Source: Cymodocea nodosa
Lineage: Eukaryota; Streptophyta; Magnoliopsida; Alismatales; Cymodoceaceae
Assembly (NCBI GenBank): GCA_036874045.1
Contig: CM072339.1
Span: 3,789,501-3,853,500 of the forward strand
Direction of reading: 5' to 3'
Length of the DNA: 64,000 nucleotides
The notes beneath the pieces were generated by a model, which was not told the origin of the DNA, searched no databases, and worked only from the letters and a program-made list of their open reading frames with translations. Position numbers and translations under genes: made by a program. This document shows, in pieces, positions 38,820-51,300 of the stretch; the first letter of the stretch is position 1; each line of letters starts with the position of its first letter.

Positions 38820-41800
38820 TAAATCTACTAATTGTTTTATGGTTGGAACAAAATTTAATACTAATTTTCCTTTTATCACATTATCCCTTAGAAAATGATG
38901 TCTAACTTCTATATGTTTAGCTCGTGAGCGTAAAATAGGATTTTTAGACAAACTTATTGTAGAACTACTATCACAAAAAATCTCAGTTGGTTCATAGGTT
39001 AAGTTAAAATCTTTTAAAGTTTGTCTGATCTACAAGATTTGAGCACAACAAAGTGTAGCAGCTATATATTCAACTTCTGTTGTGGATAATGCTACACAAT
39101 TTTGGTTTTTGCTAAACCATGACACTAAAGAATTTCTCAATAATTAACAAGTGTCACTAGTACTTTTTCTTTCAGACTTTTATCCTACAAAATCAACATC
39201 ACTATAACCTATTAAATTTAAAGAACTATGTTTAAAGTAAAACAATTTGAAATTGATGGCTCCTAATAGATATTTAAAAATTCTCTTAACAGCAAGTAGG
39301 TGTGACTCTTTAGGATTAGATTGATATCTAGCACAAGTGCACACACTAAACATAATATCTAGATGACTAACTATTAAATAAAGTAATGAACCAATCATAC
39401 TTCTATATTATTTTATATCTACAGATTTTCCAGTGTCCTCTTGATCCAACTTAGTGATAGCACTCATTGGTGTATTTTTCATTTTAGTGTTGTCTAATCT
39501 AAACCTCTTTAATAAATCTTGAGTATATTTTTCTTATGAAATAAAAGTACCATTTTCTAACTACTTAATTTGTAAACCTAGAAAAAATGATAGTTCACCC
39601 ATCATACTCATTTCAAATTGATTAGTCATGTCATTCGAAAAAGATTCAACCAATTTTTCATTTGTTGCTCCAAATATAATGTCATTTACATAAATTTGAA
39701 CTACCAATATATCTTTTTCGACTTTCTTGATAAAAAAGGTGTGATCTGCCTTTTCCATAGAATATCCTTTTTCTATAAGAAATTTAGATAACTTTTCATA
39801 CCAAGACCTAAGGGCTTGTTTAAGGCCATATAGTGTCTTTTTAAGCTTATAAACATACTCGGGATGTTTTGAATCTTCAAAACTTGGAGGTTGTTTTACA
39901 TAAACTTCTTTTATATATCCATTTAAAAAAGCAGTCTTAACATCCATTTGATATAATTTGAAATCCATGTAACAAGCATATGCTAACAAAATTCGTATTG
40001 ATTCTAGTCTAGCAATAGGAGCAAATGTTTCATCATAATTAATTCCCTCATCTTGCTTGTAACATTGAGCAACTAACCTAGCTTTATTTTTAACTATATG
40101 TCCATACTGATCTACTTTGGTTTTAAATACCCACCTTGTTCCTATTACAAACTGATTTTCAAAGGGTGGAACTAGATCTCATACCTCATTTTTTATAAAT
40201 TGATTTAGCTCATCTTTCATAGCTAAATACCAAAATTCATCTTCTAAGGTATCTTCAATTTTCTTAGGTTCTAGTAAAGAAACAAATGAATAAGCACCAC
40301 AAATGTTAACTACTAATGACCTAGTCCTAACACCTTGATTAGGATTGCATATTATCTAATCAATAGGATGAGATAAAGCATAATGCCAATTTCTATGTTG
40401 TTCCACATTTTCTATAGGCATGACATTATTTTCTTCTAAATCTTCATCATTTAAGTTTATATTTTTTAGTTCATTAGATAATCTCTCAATTTCTCTATCA
40501 ACATCATTTGATACCATTTTTGAGAGAATTTCTGAATCAACATTTTCAGCTTGTCTAAAATTTAAATAAGAATTTTCATGAAATTTCACATGTAGGGTTT
40601 CCTCAATGGTTTTTGTTGATTTATTATATACTTTATATGCTTTACTTCTAATGGAATAACCAACAAAAATACCCTCATTTGATTTAGTTCTAAATTTGTC
40701 TCTACGTTCCTTAGTATTTAAAATAAAATACTTGCAACCAAAAAGTTTTAAATAATTGATTTTGAGAATCTTATTATACCATATCTCATAAGGAGTTTTA
40801 TCCAAAATAGGTCTTAAATGTACCCTATTTATAACATAACATGCTGTATGAACTAATTCTACCTAGAGAAATAAAGGTGACTTATTTTCATTTAACATGA
40901 TTCTAGGCATTTCCTAAAGTGATCTATTTTTACATTCTACTATCCCATTTTGTGAAGGAGCTCTTAGAAATGAGTACATATGATCTTTGCCTAATTCTTC
41001 ACAAAAAGTGTCCATTTGATCATTATCAAATTTTATACCATGATCACTCCTAAGTTTTTTATTTTTAACATTTTGCTCATTCTGAACTTTATTATAAAAT
41101 ATTTTAAATATTTCAAAAACTTCAATTTTATTAGCTAGAAAATAAACTCAAGTAAACCTAGAATAATCATCATCTAGTACAAAAGCATAATGTTTACCTC
41201 CTAGACTTGTTGTCCTAGTAGGTCCAAATAAGTCCATACGCACTAATTCTAATACTTTTTTGCTTATTATTTCATTTAAAATTCTAAAGGATGTTTTATG
41301 TAATTTATGTAATTGACATGCATCACACATAAACTCTTTCAAATAATTAATGCTAGGTAAATCTCTAACCAGATTCTTTTTAGACAACTTTTGTAATAAC
41401 TTTAAGTTTGAGTGTCCTAGCCTTTTATACCATAAAATAACTTCATTCGATTTTGCAATTAAGCAAGCATCATCTTTAATAATATCAGAAAGAAAATTCA
41501 TAATACAAACAAATCATTTCTTGTATGCAGTAAATAAAATTTCATTTGTATGCATGTCTATAATTTTACAAGAATCTTTTTCAAAAATCACTTTGTAAAA
41601 TTTCATTAAGACAAGAACACTAAGTAAATTAAAGCCTAAGTTTTCTACTAATAATACATCATTTATAAAACATTTTTCAGTTACTTTAACTTTGCTAGAC
41701 CCAAGGATTTTTGTTTTACTTTTATTTCCAAATGTAATTTGTCTGTTCTTGGTCTTTGTTACTTTTGTAAGTAATTGTATATCTCTAGTCATATGGTTGG

Positions 41801-42050
41801 ATGCTTCATTGTCTATTATCCATTTTGATTTGTATACTTACAAAACATTTAAGAAAAGATTTTATTTCTTGGAACCCATTTCTGAGTGGGTTCAAGAATT
41901 TTAGAGGGAGTCATGCCAAAAAGATAATCAATATTTTTAAATTTCAACTTATTTATTTTCTAATAATTATTCTTGCATTTATTACTCTTAGTGTTATAAT
42001 TATCAGAACATCTATCTCTATGTAGAATAGAGTTGAAATTTTTATTTCTA
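38820..42050 (-). mobile_element. Pol region of the SIRE-type element
   Basis: From right to left: a short linker with ITFGNKSKTKILGSSKVKV (41792-41514); gag-pre-integrase with WYKRLGHSNLKLLQKLSKK and CDACQLHKLHKTSF (41501-41280); integrase (41250-40700) with KLFGCKYFILNTKERRDKF at its end; reverse transcriptase with [20 protein letters not shown] and [14 protein letters not shown] (39989-39640); and RNase H with MIGSLLYLIVSHLDIMFSVC (39398-39340) and a decayed end near 38870-39140. All Copia domains are present in order, and the reading frame is broken. Confidence 0.9.
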
Positions 42051-42209
42051 ACATTATTTAATTGCTGATTCTAATATCCGATATTTTTCAAATATGAAGA
42101 AAATTGATCGAAAATATTAAAGTTTTCAAATGACTTAGCCTGATTTTTTTGAAAATTTCTTTTAGGACTCTTGTATTGTGTGCTATTATCTATGTGCTGC
42201 ATTTTATCA

Positions 42210-43900
42210 ATTTACACATATTTATCTCCTTTTTTAATTACACATGGAATAGTTTTTATTTTACTATTCTTAGTACTAGAAATAAAGACATTATTTTTAG
42301 TAGTACCATCATGCAATATATAATTTTCAGAAGATGCATCATGTAAACAAATACCATATTTTTCTACATTTGATATTTTACTAATAAGTTCATTTGTTAT
42401 AGTCTGACTATTATTCCATTTACTTAAGGTAGTCTTTTGATTGCAAACCTTAATTTTTAACATATCAATTTCTAAATTTAAATTAGTAATAGTCAGTTTC
42501 AGTTTTTCAACTTCACAAATCATTCTTTTTTATCAACAATTAAATTTTCACAATCAACATGTAATTCTCTTTCTATTGCAATAAACTTTAAAATTTCCTA
42601 TGTATACTTTTGATTTTCTTCTTTAAATTTATTCAACGTAGAATTCAAAAAATCAATCTTATTTTCAGATTCATCTAGCATTTCCTTAGTGTTCTTTCCT
42701 TCTATTTTTACTTTCTTATATTTTCTAGCTAGTTTATTGTATTCAACAAGTAATCTATCAAAACTATCATAACTAGCATTTGGATTAGAAGATACTTCAC
42801 TAGAGTTCACCATAAAGCACAAGTTTGTCAAATTTTCTTATAAATCTGATCTTGATGAGGATTCACTATCTGATATTGAATCCTTTGTTTCTTCACTTTG
42901 TGAAGCGGAAGAGTCATATGTCACTTTAAGTGCCCTTCTCTTTCTAAATTTCTTATTTTTGAAATTCCTCCTTGAATTATTCTTATTTTTGTTGAGAGGA
43001 CAATCAGTTTGAAAGTGACTCAACCTGTTACACTTGTAGCATATGATTTTATCCTTTATGAATGACTTCTCCATATCTTCGGATGTCTTTGCTGACCTGA
43101 AGTTCCTACATTTCTTCAATAGATTTCTAAATTTTCTGGTCAACAAAAGTAAATCATTGTTAGAATTACTAGTGACTTCTAAGACTTTATTAACCTCAAA
43201 AGTCAAATCCTTTCTAGGATTCTTCTCTTTTGGATCTAAATGTTGTACTTCATAGGTTATCATATTGCATATGAGATCATCGAGAGTATATGTATTTAAA
43301 TCTTTGGATTCTTCAATAGATGTTGTCTTTTAAGCCCAAATTTTAGTTAAAGATCTAAGGATCTTTCTTACCAAGTCTTTTTCCTCGAATTTCTTGCCTA
43401 AAGATTTTAATGAATTTACAATCTCAAGAAAGTGGGAAAATATATCAGAGATACATTCATTTTCATGCATTCTAAAAGGCTCATATTTATGTACTAACAT
43501 ATTAATTTTAAATTCCTTGACTTGGTTAGTACTTTCGTTGGCAACTTCTAATGCATGTCATATCTCATATGTAGTTTGATATGCAAAAACTTTATTAAAT
43601 TGATCATGAGATAAAGCACAAAATAAGATGTTTAAACCTTTAACATTTAGTGTCATTTGCTCCTTTCATCAAAAGTCCAAGTATCATATGGAGTTGTAAC
43701 CAACATTATAAGATTGCTAATTACATGCCATAATTTGAAATCAATTGACTAAAAGAATATTTTCATCCTATATTTCTAGTAGCTGTAATTGCTACCTTCA
43801 AACATAAGAGGACAAGTAGTAGTCTATCCTTTAGTCATAACTAAAATCTCAGTATTATCCATTTTAAACAAATAATCCTAAATAAATGATAGGAAAAACT
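42210..43900 (-). mobile_element. Gag region of the SIRE-type element
   Basis: A zinc knuckle CYKCNRLSHFQTDC (CX2CX4HX4C) lies at about 43044-43003 in a basic context (KNKNNSRRNFKNKKFRKRR). Coiled-coil-like charged stretches (42831-42598 and 42523-42212) follow, as is usual for long SIRE gag proteins. The N-terminal part towards 43900 is decayed. Confidence 0.85.
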
Positions 43901-43934
43901 GATTCCAAAAATAAACAAATGCTCTAATACTAAT

Positions 43935-45146
43935 TGTAGGATCGTCATATCATAAGAGGAGGGTAAATTGTGTCTTTAGCAATTAAAATTACGAGTAGAT
44001 AAAACAAGAGCACAAAACACTCGTAAATAAAATTCTAATCTTTATAGACTTTAAAGAAAGAATTTACAATTTCTTTTTAGCTCAATTCCCTACTTGTTAG
44101 TTCTGATACAATAAAGTCTGAAATACAATTCAAAGGGAAAATAAAATCTTTATTCTAAACTATTTTGAATTGTATAGAACCTTATCTTTATGCACGTAAC
44201 TCCTTTTTTTTTCCTTTTGCTTAGCTTCTGTATCTCTTCTTCTCCAATTGTCAAATTTCCTAGACTTTTTGCATTGTAGCTCCTTTTTTGAAATTGCTTG
44301 GAATTCAAACTTCTTTTATTGGAATGAGATTAAATACTTAAATTTGGTGTTTGAGATTGGGATTGGAATGTAATTGAATATTCAAACTTGGTGTTTGAGA
44401 TTGGGATGATCGTAGTACACCTCGTACCCTCTATTTATAATAGTTGAACTATGACTTCACGTTCAGCATGTTCATCCACTTAATCCATAATCCCACGTAC
44501 TAATTTCAATTTCAAATTATCCATGATCTCCATTGTCTTTTTGAATTTCCACTATATCCACTTTTTATTTTGAATGTCCACTTCTTATTTTGAATTTCCA
44601 TGATTTCATATCGTAGATCCACTGAAACTATCTTCCTAGAGTTTTGTAGAATATCTTCTAAGTCACCGTTTTAGTCAAATACTTATCCTTTAAGCCCTGT
44701 AAAAGCTCGAACACTTATCTTTTAACTCTTCGAATTCTTGCACTCGCAAAACATATGACTGAAATAAGAAAACTTATTTGTTCATTAGTTACTTTATAAA
44801 ACTCTAACAATTATTTAACTCTTCGATTTTCATTACCAAATGCACATGAAAAATACGTGAAAACTTAAAACATTAAAAACGCACGTGCAAATAACTTAAC
44901 TATACAAGTTTTTTAACATAACTCTTCGACTAAATAAAAACGTTAATTATATAAAAGTTTAACTATTCAAAACTTAACTATCTGAAAACTTTAACTATCT
45001 TAAAATCTTAACTATCCGAAATTTAAATAAAACTTTCTGATAACTTGTCAACATTTAATTACGTGACTATTATACTTAGAAAATATTATTTAGACTTATT
45101 TATAAACTTTAATAAAATATTCATCATCAAAATAAAATTCCTAACA
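43935..45146 (-). repeat. 5' LTR of the SIRE-type element
   Basis: It reads TGTAGGATCG...ATTCCTAACA on the plus strand and is 1,212 bp long, against 1,239 bp for its partner. Next to it, 43918-43933 is the degraded complement of the Met-tRNA primer-binding site (GTATTAGAGC in element orientation). Confidence 0.9.
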
Positions 45147-45870
45147 AGAAAATTTTAAGAAATGAATTTTAACCAAGCTAAAAAGTGTTATTGTATAATT
45201 CAAGACTCCTTATAGAAAGTTTAGATCGAGATGGAGTATCCCATTTGTGGTAAGAAAAATGTATTCTCATGAAGTAGTAGATTTAGAGAATCTGAAAATG
45301 GGGATAGAGTTTAAAGTAAATGGTCATCATCTAAAACTATTTTTGAACTATAAAGAAAAAAAGCCACCCTCAATAAATCAAGACCTCCTAAAACTTACCT
45401 ATGGTTCTATTGCAACAAGAGAGCATTGATTTATTCCACGATTATTAGTAAATCCATGACAACATGAAGTTGAAGGTGCTAACTTCATTGATGACAATAA
45501 ACAACCTCTAGTAGAAGGTGATTGCATTGAAGACCAACCTTTCAATATTCAGTGAGATAAGAAGCGTGTTTCAACGAATGGTTCAAAAACAAGCATACCT
45601 ACTCAAATAAAGAGAAAAAAGCAAGTAGCATTGGGTACAATATATGAAATGGGAGAATTCATTCATCATTGCAAAGTGGTAAGGCTACCAATGTTATATC
45701 AGACTGTTTCACAAAACTAGAAGCAGATGAAATTACATTGAATGATTTATTATGAGATATTGCATTATTGAAATTTGAGAAGGCTTCCTCAAGTACAATA
45801 TTGCTACAATTACCGTCAAAGAGTTAAATGGTTGAAAAAAGCTCAAGAAGCATACGACAAGGTTAGCAAA

Positions 45871-46259
45871 TAGTAGAATAATGTTCCATGCAGTTGCATC
45901 TTTTTACCTTATTTTGGTTTTTGCATTAACGTGCTTTTTGTGAATGTGTGATTGACTAATACTTTGAATGAAAGCAATTCCTGCACTGGGTTTTTAATTT
46001 TATGCATTGTCTTTTGATCAACTAATACTTTACATGAATTGTGTTATCAGCTTATGTTTAATGTGTGATTGACCGATACTGATAATGTTTAATTTTATTA
46101 TCTTCACTAGTTTGTTTAGGTAAAATTATATGCTGGCCACTTTACATGAATGTTGGTTTATTCTGCACAATTTATTCTTTCCATGAATGTTGGCCACTTT
46201 ACATGTGTTCAGACACAAGTTGGTTTATTTCTTGCCTCCATAATTCAACATTTTGCATT
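45871..46259. other. Intergenic, nothing recognised
   Basis: The sequence is AT-rich, with near-repeats of CTTTACATGAATGTTGG and GTGTGATTGACTAAT words. No gene is visible. Confidence 0.3.
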
Positions 46260-46850
46260 TAATTGAATAATCCAGTTGATAATAGAGATGCATGGCAATT
46301 GCTAGAGTCTACCATCCGAGAAAGATGGTAGTCAATGAGGAATAGATTGGTGGAAGAGAAGTCCAAGCATGTGGAGCTTGTTAAACAGGTCCACGAGGCT
46401 GCTTCCAAGTTTAAGAGCAGGTTTGGTTCCTATTTTTGGGGCATTGGGCAATTTTACTGCAGACATGCTGAAGGCTTATGAGGAGCTCAGGATCCCTGAT
46501 GCTGGTGGACATACATAACAATTTGATCAATAGTTTTGGTTTCAGCACTTTCTCGAATTTTGGAAAATTTTCCAGGTTTGGGGACAAGAGGTGGTTCTTC
46601 ACATTTCATTACCATGGCTCTATGAGATTATCCCCACCTGTGATCTGACTCATTCGGAAGTATCAAAATCTGCACAGGATTCATTAATTGGTTTATTGGT
46701 TTTCATGGTGGCATTGCCCATCAGTTGGCACATATCAAATGAAATGCATGCAAAACAGACACATAGCAAAGAATATTGACAAGAATGTCTAAACATGGGA
46801 TATTGCTTATGCAAAAAGTGAAAATTTCATGTGGCATGCAAGACGAAGGT
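46260..46850 (+). pseudogene. Unrecognised gene-like fragment
   Basis: This patch is less AT-rich than its surroundings and gives protein-like stretches on the plus strand, for example LVEEKSKHVELVKQVHEAAS (about 46350-46410, amphipathic) and RWFFTFHYHGSMRL (about 46590-46630). They lie in different frames, with stops between them. I do not recognise the family. It could be an old host gene fragment, perhaps carried by an element, or chance. Confidence 0.3.
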
Positions 46851-48364
46851 ATATATAAAAATATTGTTTAAATGGATTATTATGTGTTGACTGGTTCGTA
46901 GTAGAATCAACACTCCATATATGTTTGAGAAGAATCTAAAAAACAAATATTAGCCAAAGATCGACTTCATTAGATATTTCAAATTACAGGCACGAAGATC
47001 CCTTATTCTGGACAAAGTCGTATTATATAGCTAGTTTATTTGCAAATTAAACAAGTATCGAATGTCCTCAAAAATAATAGAAGTATCCATTATTTTTTAA
47101 CTCTACGGAACTCAAAAATAATGAACTGCCGTTGATAGCCAAGATTTTCCTTACATCAGATTTATTTATATAATATTAGATAATTAATATAATGTTTTAT
47201 TTATCTTATGCATTTCAATATCAAAAAAATATTTTACAACACACTAAATATTAACTACAATATTCCTTTCATTAACAATATCAATAAAAATATTTTAGAC
47301 ACTTAAATATTAATTACAATATTCTCTTTATCAAAATTGAGTCAGAGATAAAATTAGAATTTTACAGATTATCATAATTTATTAAACAAACACTACTCTT
47401 ACTTCTCTATCACAGTATATAAGAACTACTCTCTCCAATTTCAAATTACAGTATCATTCCTAACTAACGTTATCACACTTTCCTGCTAAAATAAATAAAA
47501 CCTAAGATACCGGTAAGTATTTACAGAAGCAAGGACTAAAGGTAGAACCAAACATCCACGAACAAAACCTTGTTAACTGTAGCAGCGAGCGAAAATCCAC
47601 TCAAATGTATACTCCTCGTTACTAGATAGATTTGGGAAGCCATCTGAACATCCTAAGTGTCCTTAATTATTCAAGCTGTCAACTTCTCAATTTGGCCATT
47701 GGAAATATGACCATTCAAGACATGTAAATTCTCCACCTGAAAAGAATCCTGACAAAATCTATAGTAATTTCTTGTTTTATTGAAAACACAGGCAATGTCA
47801 GGACTCAAACTCGGATCGACCAAGAACGTTTCGGGCCGACTTAATTTTCGGAATCGCCTGTTTTAATCAGAGATTAGTAGGCAACAAGAAACCTGCACAT
47901 TTGAGTATCCTCGTAAACAATCTCACAGTCTACACAATCGTACATAACATGTAACACCACAACAAGATCAAAATTGCTTTGAAGTTTGGGAAGGAAATGG
48001 TTGCGTTCGGTATACCAGAACTTGCATCAATGACAAGCTCAAGCCCCCAAATCAATAATTATATTGTATTTCTCTATTTCTTTCATTGAGGATGAACACA
48101 GCGAATAAATTTATATACGTTCAGTAACAATAATACCATGGAATGAAAATGAAGAATGCACCTTATTGGATTCGAACAAAAAGGAATACTTTCACAATCG
48201 ACGCTAAATTACTTTATAGAATAAAGAGAAATTTTCCCACCTTCATGTGTGAGTAACATTTGTAGCCAAATCATGGTAGATCAAACTTGTGCCATGGCCA
48301 CCTTCCACGGAAATGTGGAATTGTAACTTTCATCAAATTATAAGACACGCAACATTCTATTGAC
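46851..48364. other. Intergenic and 3' flank of the transporter gene
   Basis: An AT-rich part (46900-47480) is followed by a more balanced one (47500-48364), the likely 3' untranslated region and downstream flank of the minus-strand transporter gene. No other gene is seen. A polyadenylation signal could not be fixed. Confidence 0.35.
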
Positions 48365-51300
48365 TCATCTAAAGGACCACTGAATTTCTTCCAGGGATCT
48401 TCCTTTAGTTTCAGGCACAAATATAATCGCAAATGCTACGAGGCATGCCGTTACAACAGTGTATATGGTAAAGGTTCCTGTCAAATAACATGAATCAGTT
48501 CGATCAAACAATAAAAACGTACAGATATGGGAGAGGGAAGGGAGGAAGACCTGCACTGCTCCATTCCAACAGCAGGTTTGCAGTCATTGTAACACCCCAT
48601 GAAGAGAACCAATTAGCCAGTGTTGCTACACTACCAGCGAGGCCCTTAATATTAACTGGAAGTATCTGTAAAGGCAGGACGGATATCAACCTAGCCGTAA
48701 CATAAAAAAGCAACTAGAAGGAGAAGAAATTCAATTTCCCCACGAGGGATTTGAATTTTAACTAATGACCAGGACCACCAATTCATGGCATCATAAATCT
48801 CTCCCCACAATTAACTTAAAAGGTAAGTTGATAAGATTTCATTGGAAAATAATGAAAGATGTATGTATGTGCTAAGTAACCATGGTGACGATGACACTCA
48901 CGTTTTCAAGAACCAAAAAAATTTTTGTTAAAGATTTGATATGTTCTGGGAAAAAAATTCCGGAACAACTTTTCTTTTATGGTTCTCTTGGACAAAAGTA
49001 TGGGGCTCATCCATGTTCTGATGAACCTATGTTCCCTCACTAGAAATTATATTATAATTAAAATAGATGGAAAGCTAACAATATTCTAAAAAAATTTAAG
49101 ACAATTAAAAGAATATTCAGAATGTTATTATCATAACAGAATCACACCACAAAAAAGTACATCCATTGTGGGGGAAACATCAAATAAATCTTGGTAGCAT
49201 TCCCTAGGAATAATGGACGTACATTTTTGTGGTGTGATTCTATTATGATAATAACATTCTGAATATTCTTTTAATTGTCTTAAAAATTTTTAGAACATTA
49301 TTAGCTTTCCATCTATTTTAATTATAATATAATTTCTAGTGAGAGAACATAGGTTCATCAGAACATGGATGAGTCCCATACTTTTGTCCAAGAGAACCAT
49401 AAAAGAAAAGTTGTTCTGGAATTTTTTTCCCAAAACATATCAAATCTGTTAAGATCAAATGGCTTACTAAAGAGGAAGTGAATGGTGACTTATGTATTAT
49501 TTTAATAATATCTAACTTAACTAATTAATCAATATGCACAAATATTAAACAGGTGTACATACACAGTAGAAATATAAATAAGAAATATAAGAAAATTTTA
49601 GGTAATTCACCAACTTGGCTAGTCTACCTTCAGGGATCACTAAGACTTCACTAAGTATTTCAACACTTACATACACTCACTTTCAGGTTGAAGCAAAAAC
49701 CAATCATTCACTCAAATTTTCTAGTCGTAGCTCTAATCAACATTTCTCAAAAGTTTTTAGGTTAAAATTTCAGCAAACCAACCTAGAGTTTTAATATATA
49801 AACTCACTAACCAACATAGTATATAACTTTCAAGTTGAAGTCATGAACCAATAATCCTTCTTGGATTAAACTTTCAGTGCATTTAGGGAGTTTTGAGAAT
49901 CTTCTTCTGAATTTTGCTTTCAACTTGTTCTCTCTGTACTGAATCTGAAATATATTTTCTGTAATGGAAGAGGATCTGCAATATATATTCTATATCTCTC
50001 TTTATTATTTGTTAAATGATTTGGTTGTATTTATACTTATAAATCTAATGATCATATTCCTCTTCAACAGATTTATTTTATTGTACTTAATGATCTGCTA
50101 GTCTTAAATATAGTAAGTTACCATTCTGTATATTTTCTTTCTAAAACCTTTCAATTCTATTTGATTTTTTATATGTTTCATATTGAAACCTTTCGAAAAT
50201 AATCTTGAAACTCTGAAAGATCGAACAATTATTCTCTTAATCCTATCACATGAGGTTTAAGTCAGGCACATGGAGTTATTTGTATTTCAGACATTCTGCT
50301 TGAAACCTTTCAAAATTGCTCAACTTTCAGATAGTTTCATTTGAAACCTTCCGAAAATTTCTTTCAAAGTATCCAATGTTTCTAAACCGTTATTTTTTCT
50401 TGTCACGTGAGTCTTTAAGTTAGGCACGTGAAGACTTTTAAGTTTAAATTGTTCAAATGAAACTTTTCGATTTTTGCTGTCTTTCGAAATGTTTCATTTG
50501 AAACTTTCCGAAAAATATCCTTGAACTCTTTGAAGGCTCAAGAAGGCTTTTTGTACTTTCAAATAGTTTCACTTCAAACCTTCCAAAACTTATTTGTGAA
50601 ACCTTCCGAAACTATTCCTCTTTCAAATAGTTTCTCCTAAAACTTTCTGATCGCCCGTAACTACTTTAATCTATCTTTCGGTCAATTAACCTTAAAACAT
50701 TCTGAATCTCCTTTTCCTTTCAGATAGTTTTACTTCAAACCTTTCAAAATTTATTTGTGAAACCTTCCAAAACTATTCCTCTTTCAAATAGTTTCTCCTG
50801 AAACTTTCCAATCGCCTACTACTTTAATTTGTCTTTCAGTCAGTTAACCTTGAAACATTTCAAAGTTCCTTTCCTTTTGAATAGTTTCACCTAGAACCTT
50901 TCAAAAATTCTTTCTTCTAATGTGCAGCTTGCTGAGCTATCTTCTGTAGTTGTCCTATGAAATATAACTTAATTTCTCATACAGATTTTTGCATTATCAA
51001 AATACAAAGGTTCTAACAATCTCTCCCTTTTAATAATGACAATCTTTTACATTAAATTACATGTATTTCACTCCTTAAATTATTTCTATACAGTGAATCA
51101 CACAACATAAATAAAACAATGATTTACAATGTATACAATATAATAGAGTTAATTTCTCCCCTTGTCTGTGTGTTGGAAATTTCAATACTATACTTTTCAT
51201 ATTTTTCTCCTCCTTTTTGTCATTAGATAAAAAGAGTTACATATTTCTCTCTCCTTATAATTTTTCTTTGTTGATATAACTACGAATTGTTGATTTTGCA

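Larger units (their letters stand above)
32866..45146 (-). mobile_element. Complete-length SIRE/Maximus-type Copia element
   Basis: Two LTRs of about 1.2 kb (32866-34104 and 43935-45146) enclose a 9.8-kb interior. On the minus strand it runs gag (about 43900-42500), pol (about 42000-38820) and an additional env-like region before the 3' LTR, the layout known for SIRE/Maximus elements. The LTRs look about 90% alike by eye, suggesting an insertion several million years old. All parts are present, but the reading frames carry multiple breaks, so it is a fossil. No clean target duplication is visible, but the Athila reading continues across the insertion. Confidence 0.9.
28840..45870 (+). mobile_element. 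Athila-type Gypsy fossil, host of two later insertions
   Basis: The plus-strand order is: start of reverse transcriptase region with VIGWTIANIKRISPS (about 29000); catalytic core with GLCNAPTTFQKCMTGIFFDM and FIDDLSILGSSFDECL (29520-29660); RNase H with VIYIDHSTIKYLLVKKDVKS and KKGRENVANHLSRL (30230-30380); integrase zinc-binding region around 30590 and 32010-32180; integrase core with WGIDFMGPFPSLK and YVSKWIEVIPTRT (32250-32360); and the integrase C-terminal end with FKVNGHHLKLFLNY (45247-45430). These match the Athila branch rather than chromoviruses. The element is interrupted by a solo LTR (30624-32004) and a complete-length SIRE element (32866-45146). It is broken many times and is the oldest layer here. 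No LTRs of its own were identified. Confidence 0.85.

Noticed and set aside
32866-45146. Clean five-base target duplication for the SIRE-type element
   Set aside because: The bases before (GATTT) and after (AGAAA) do not match. Earlier mutation in an old target is possible, so none was claimed.
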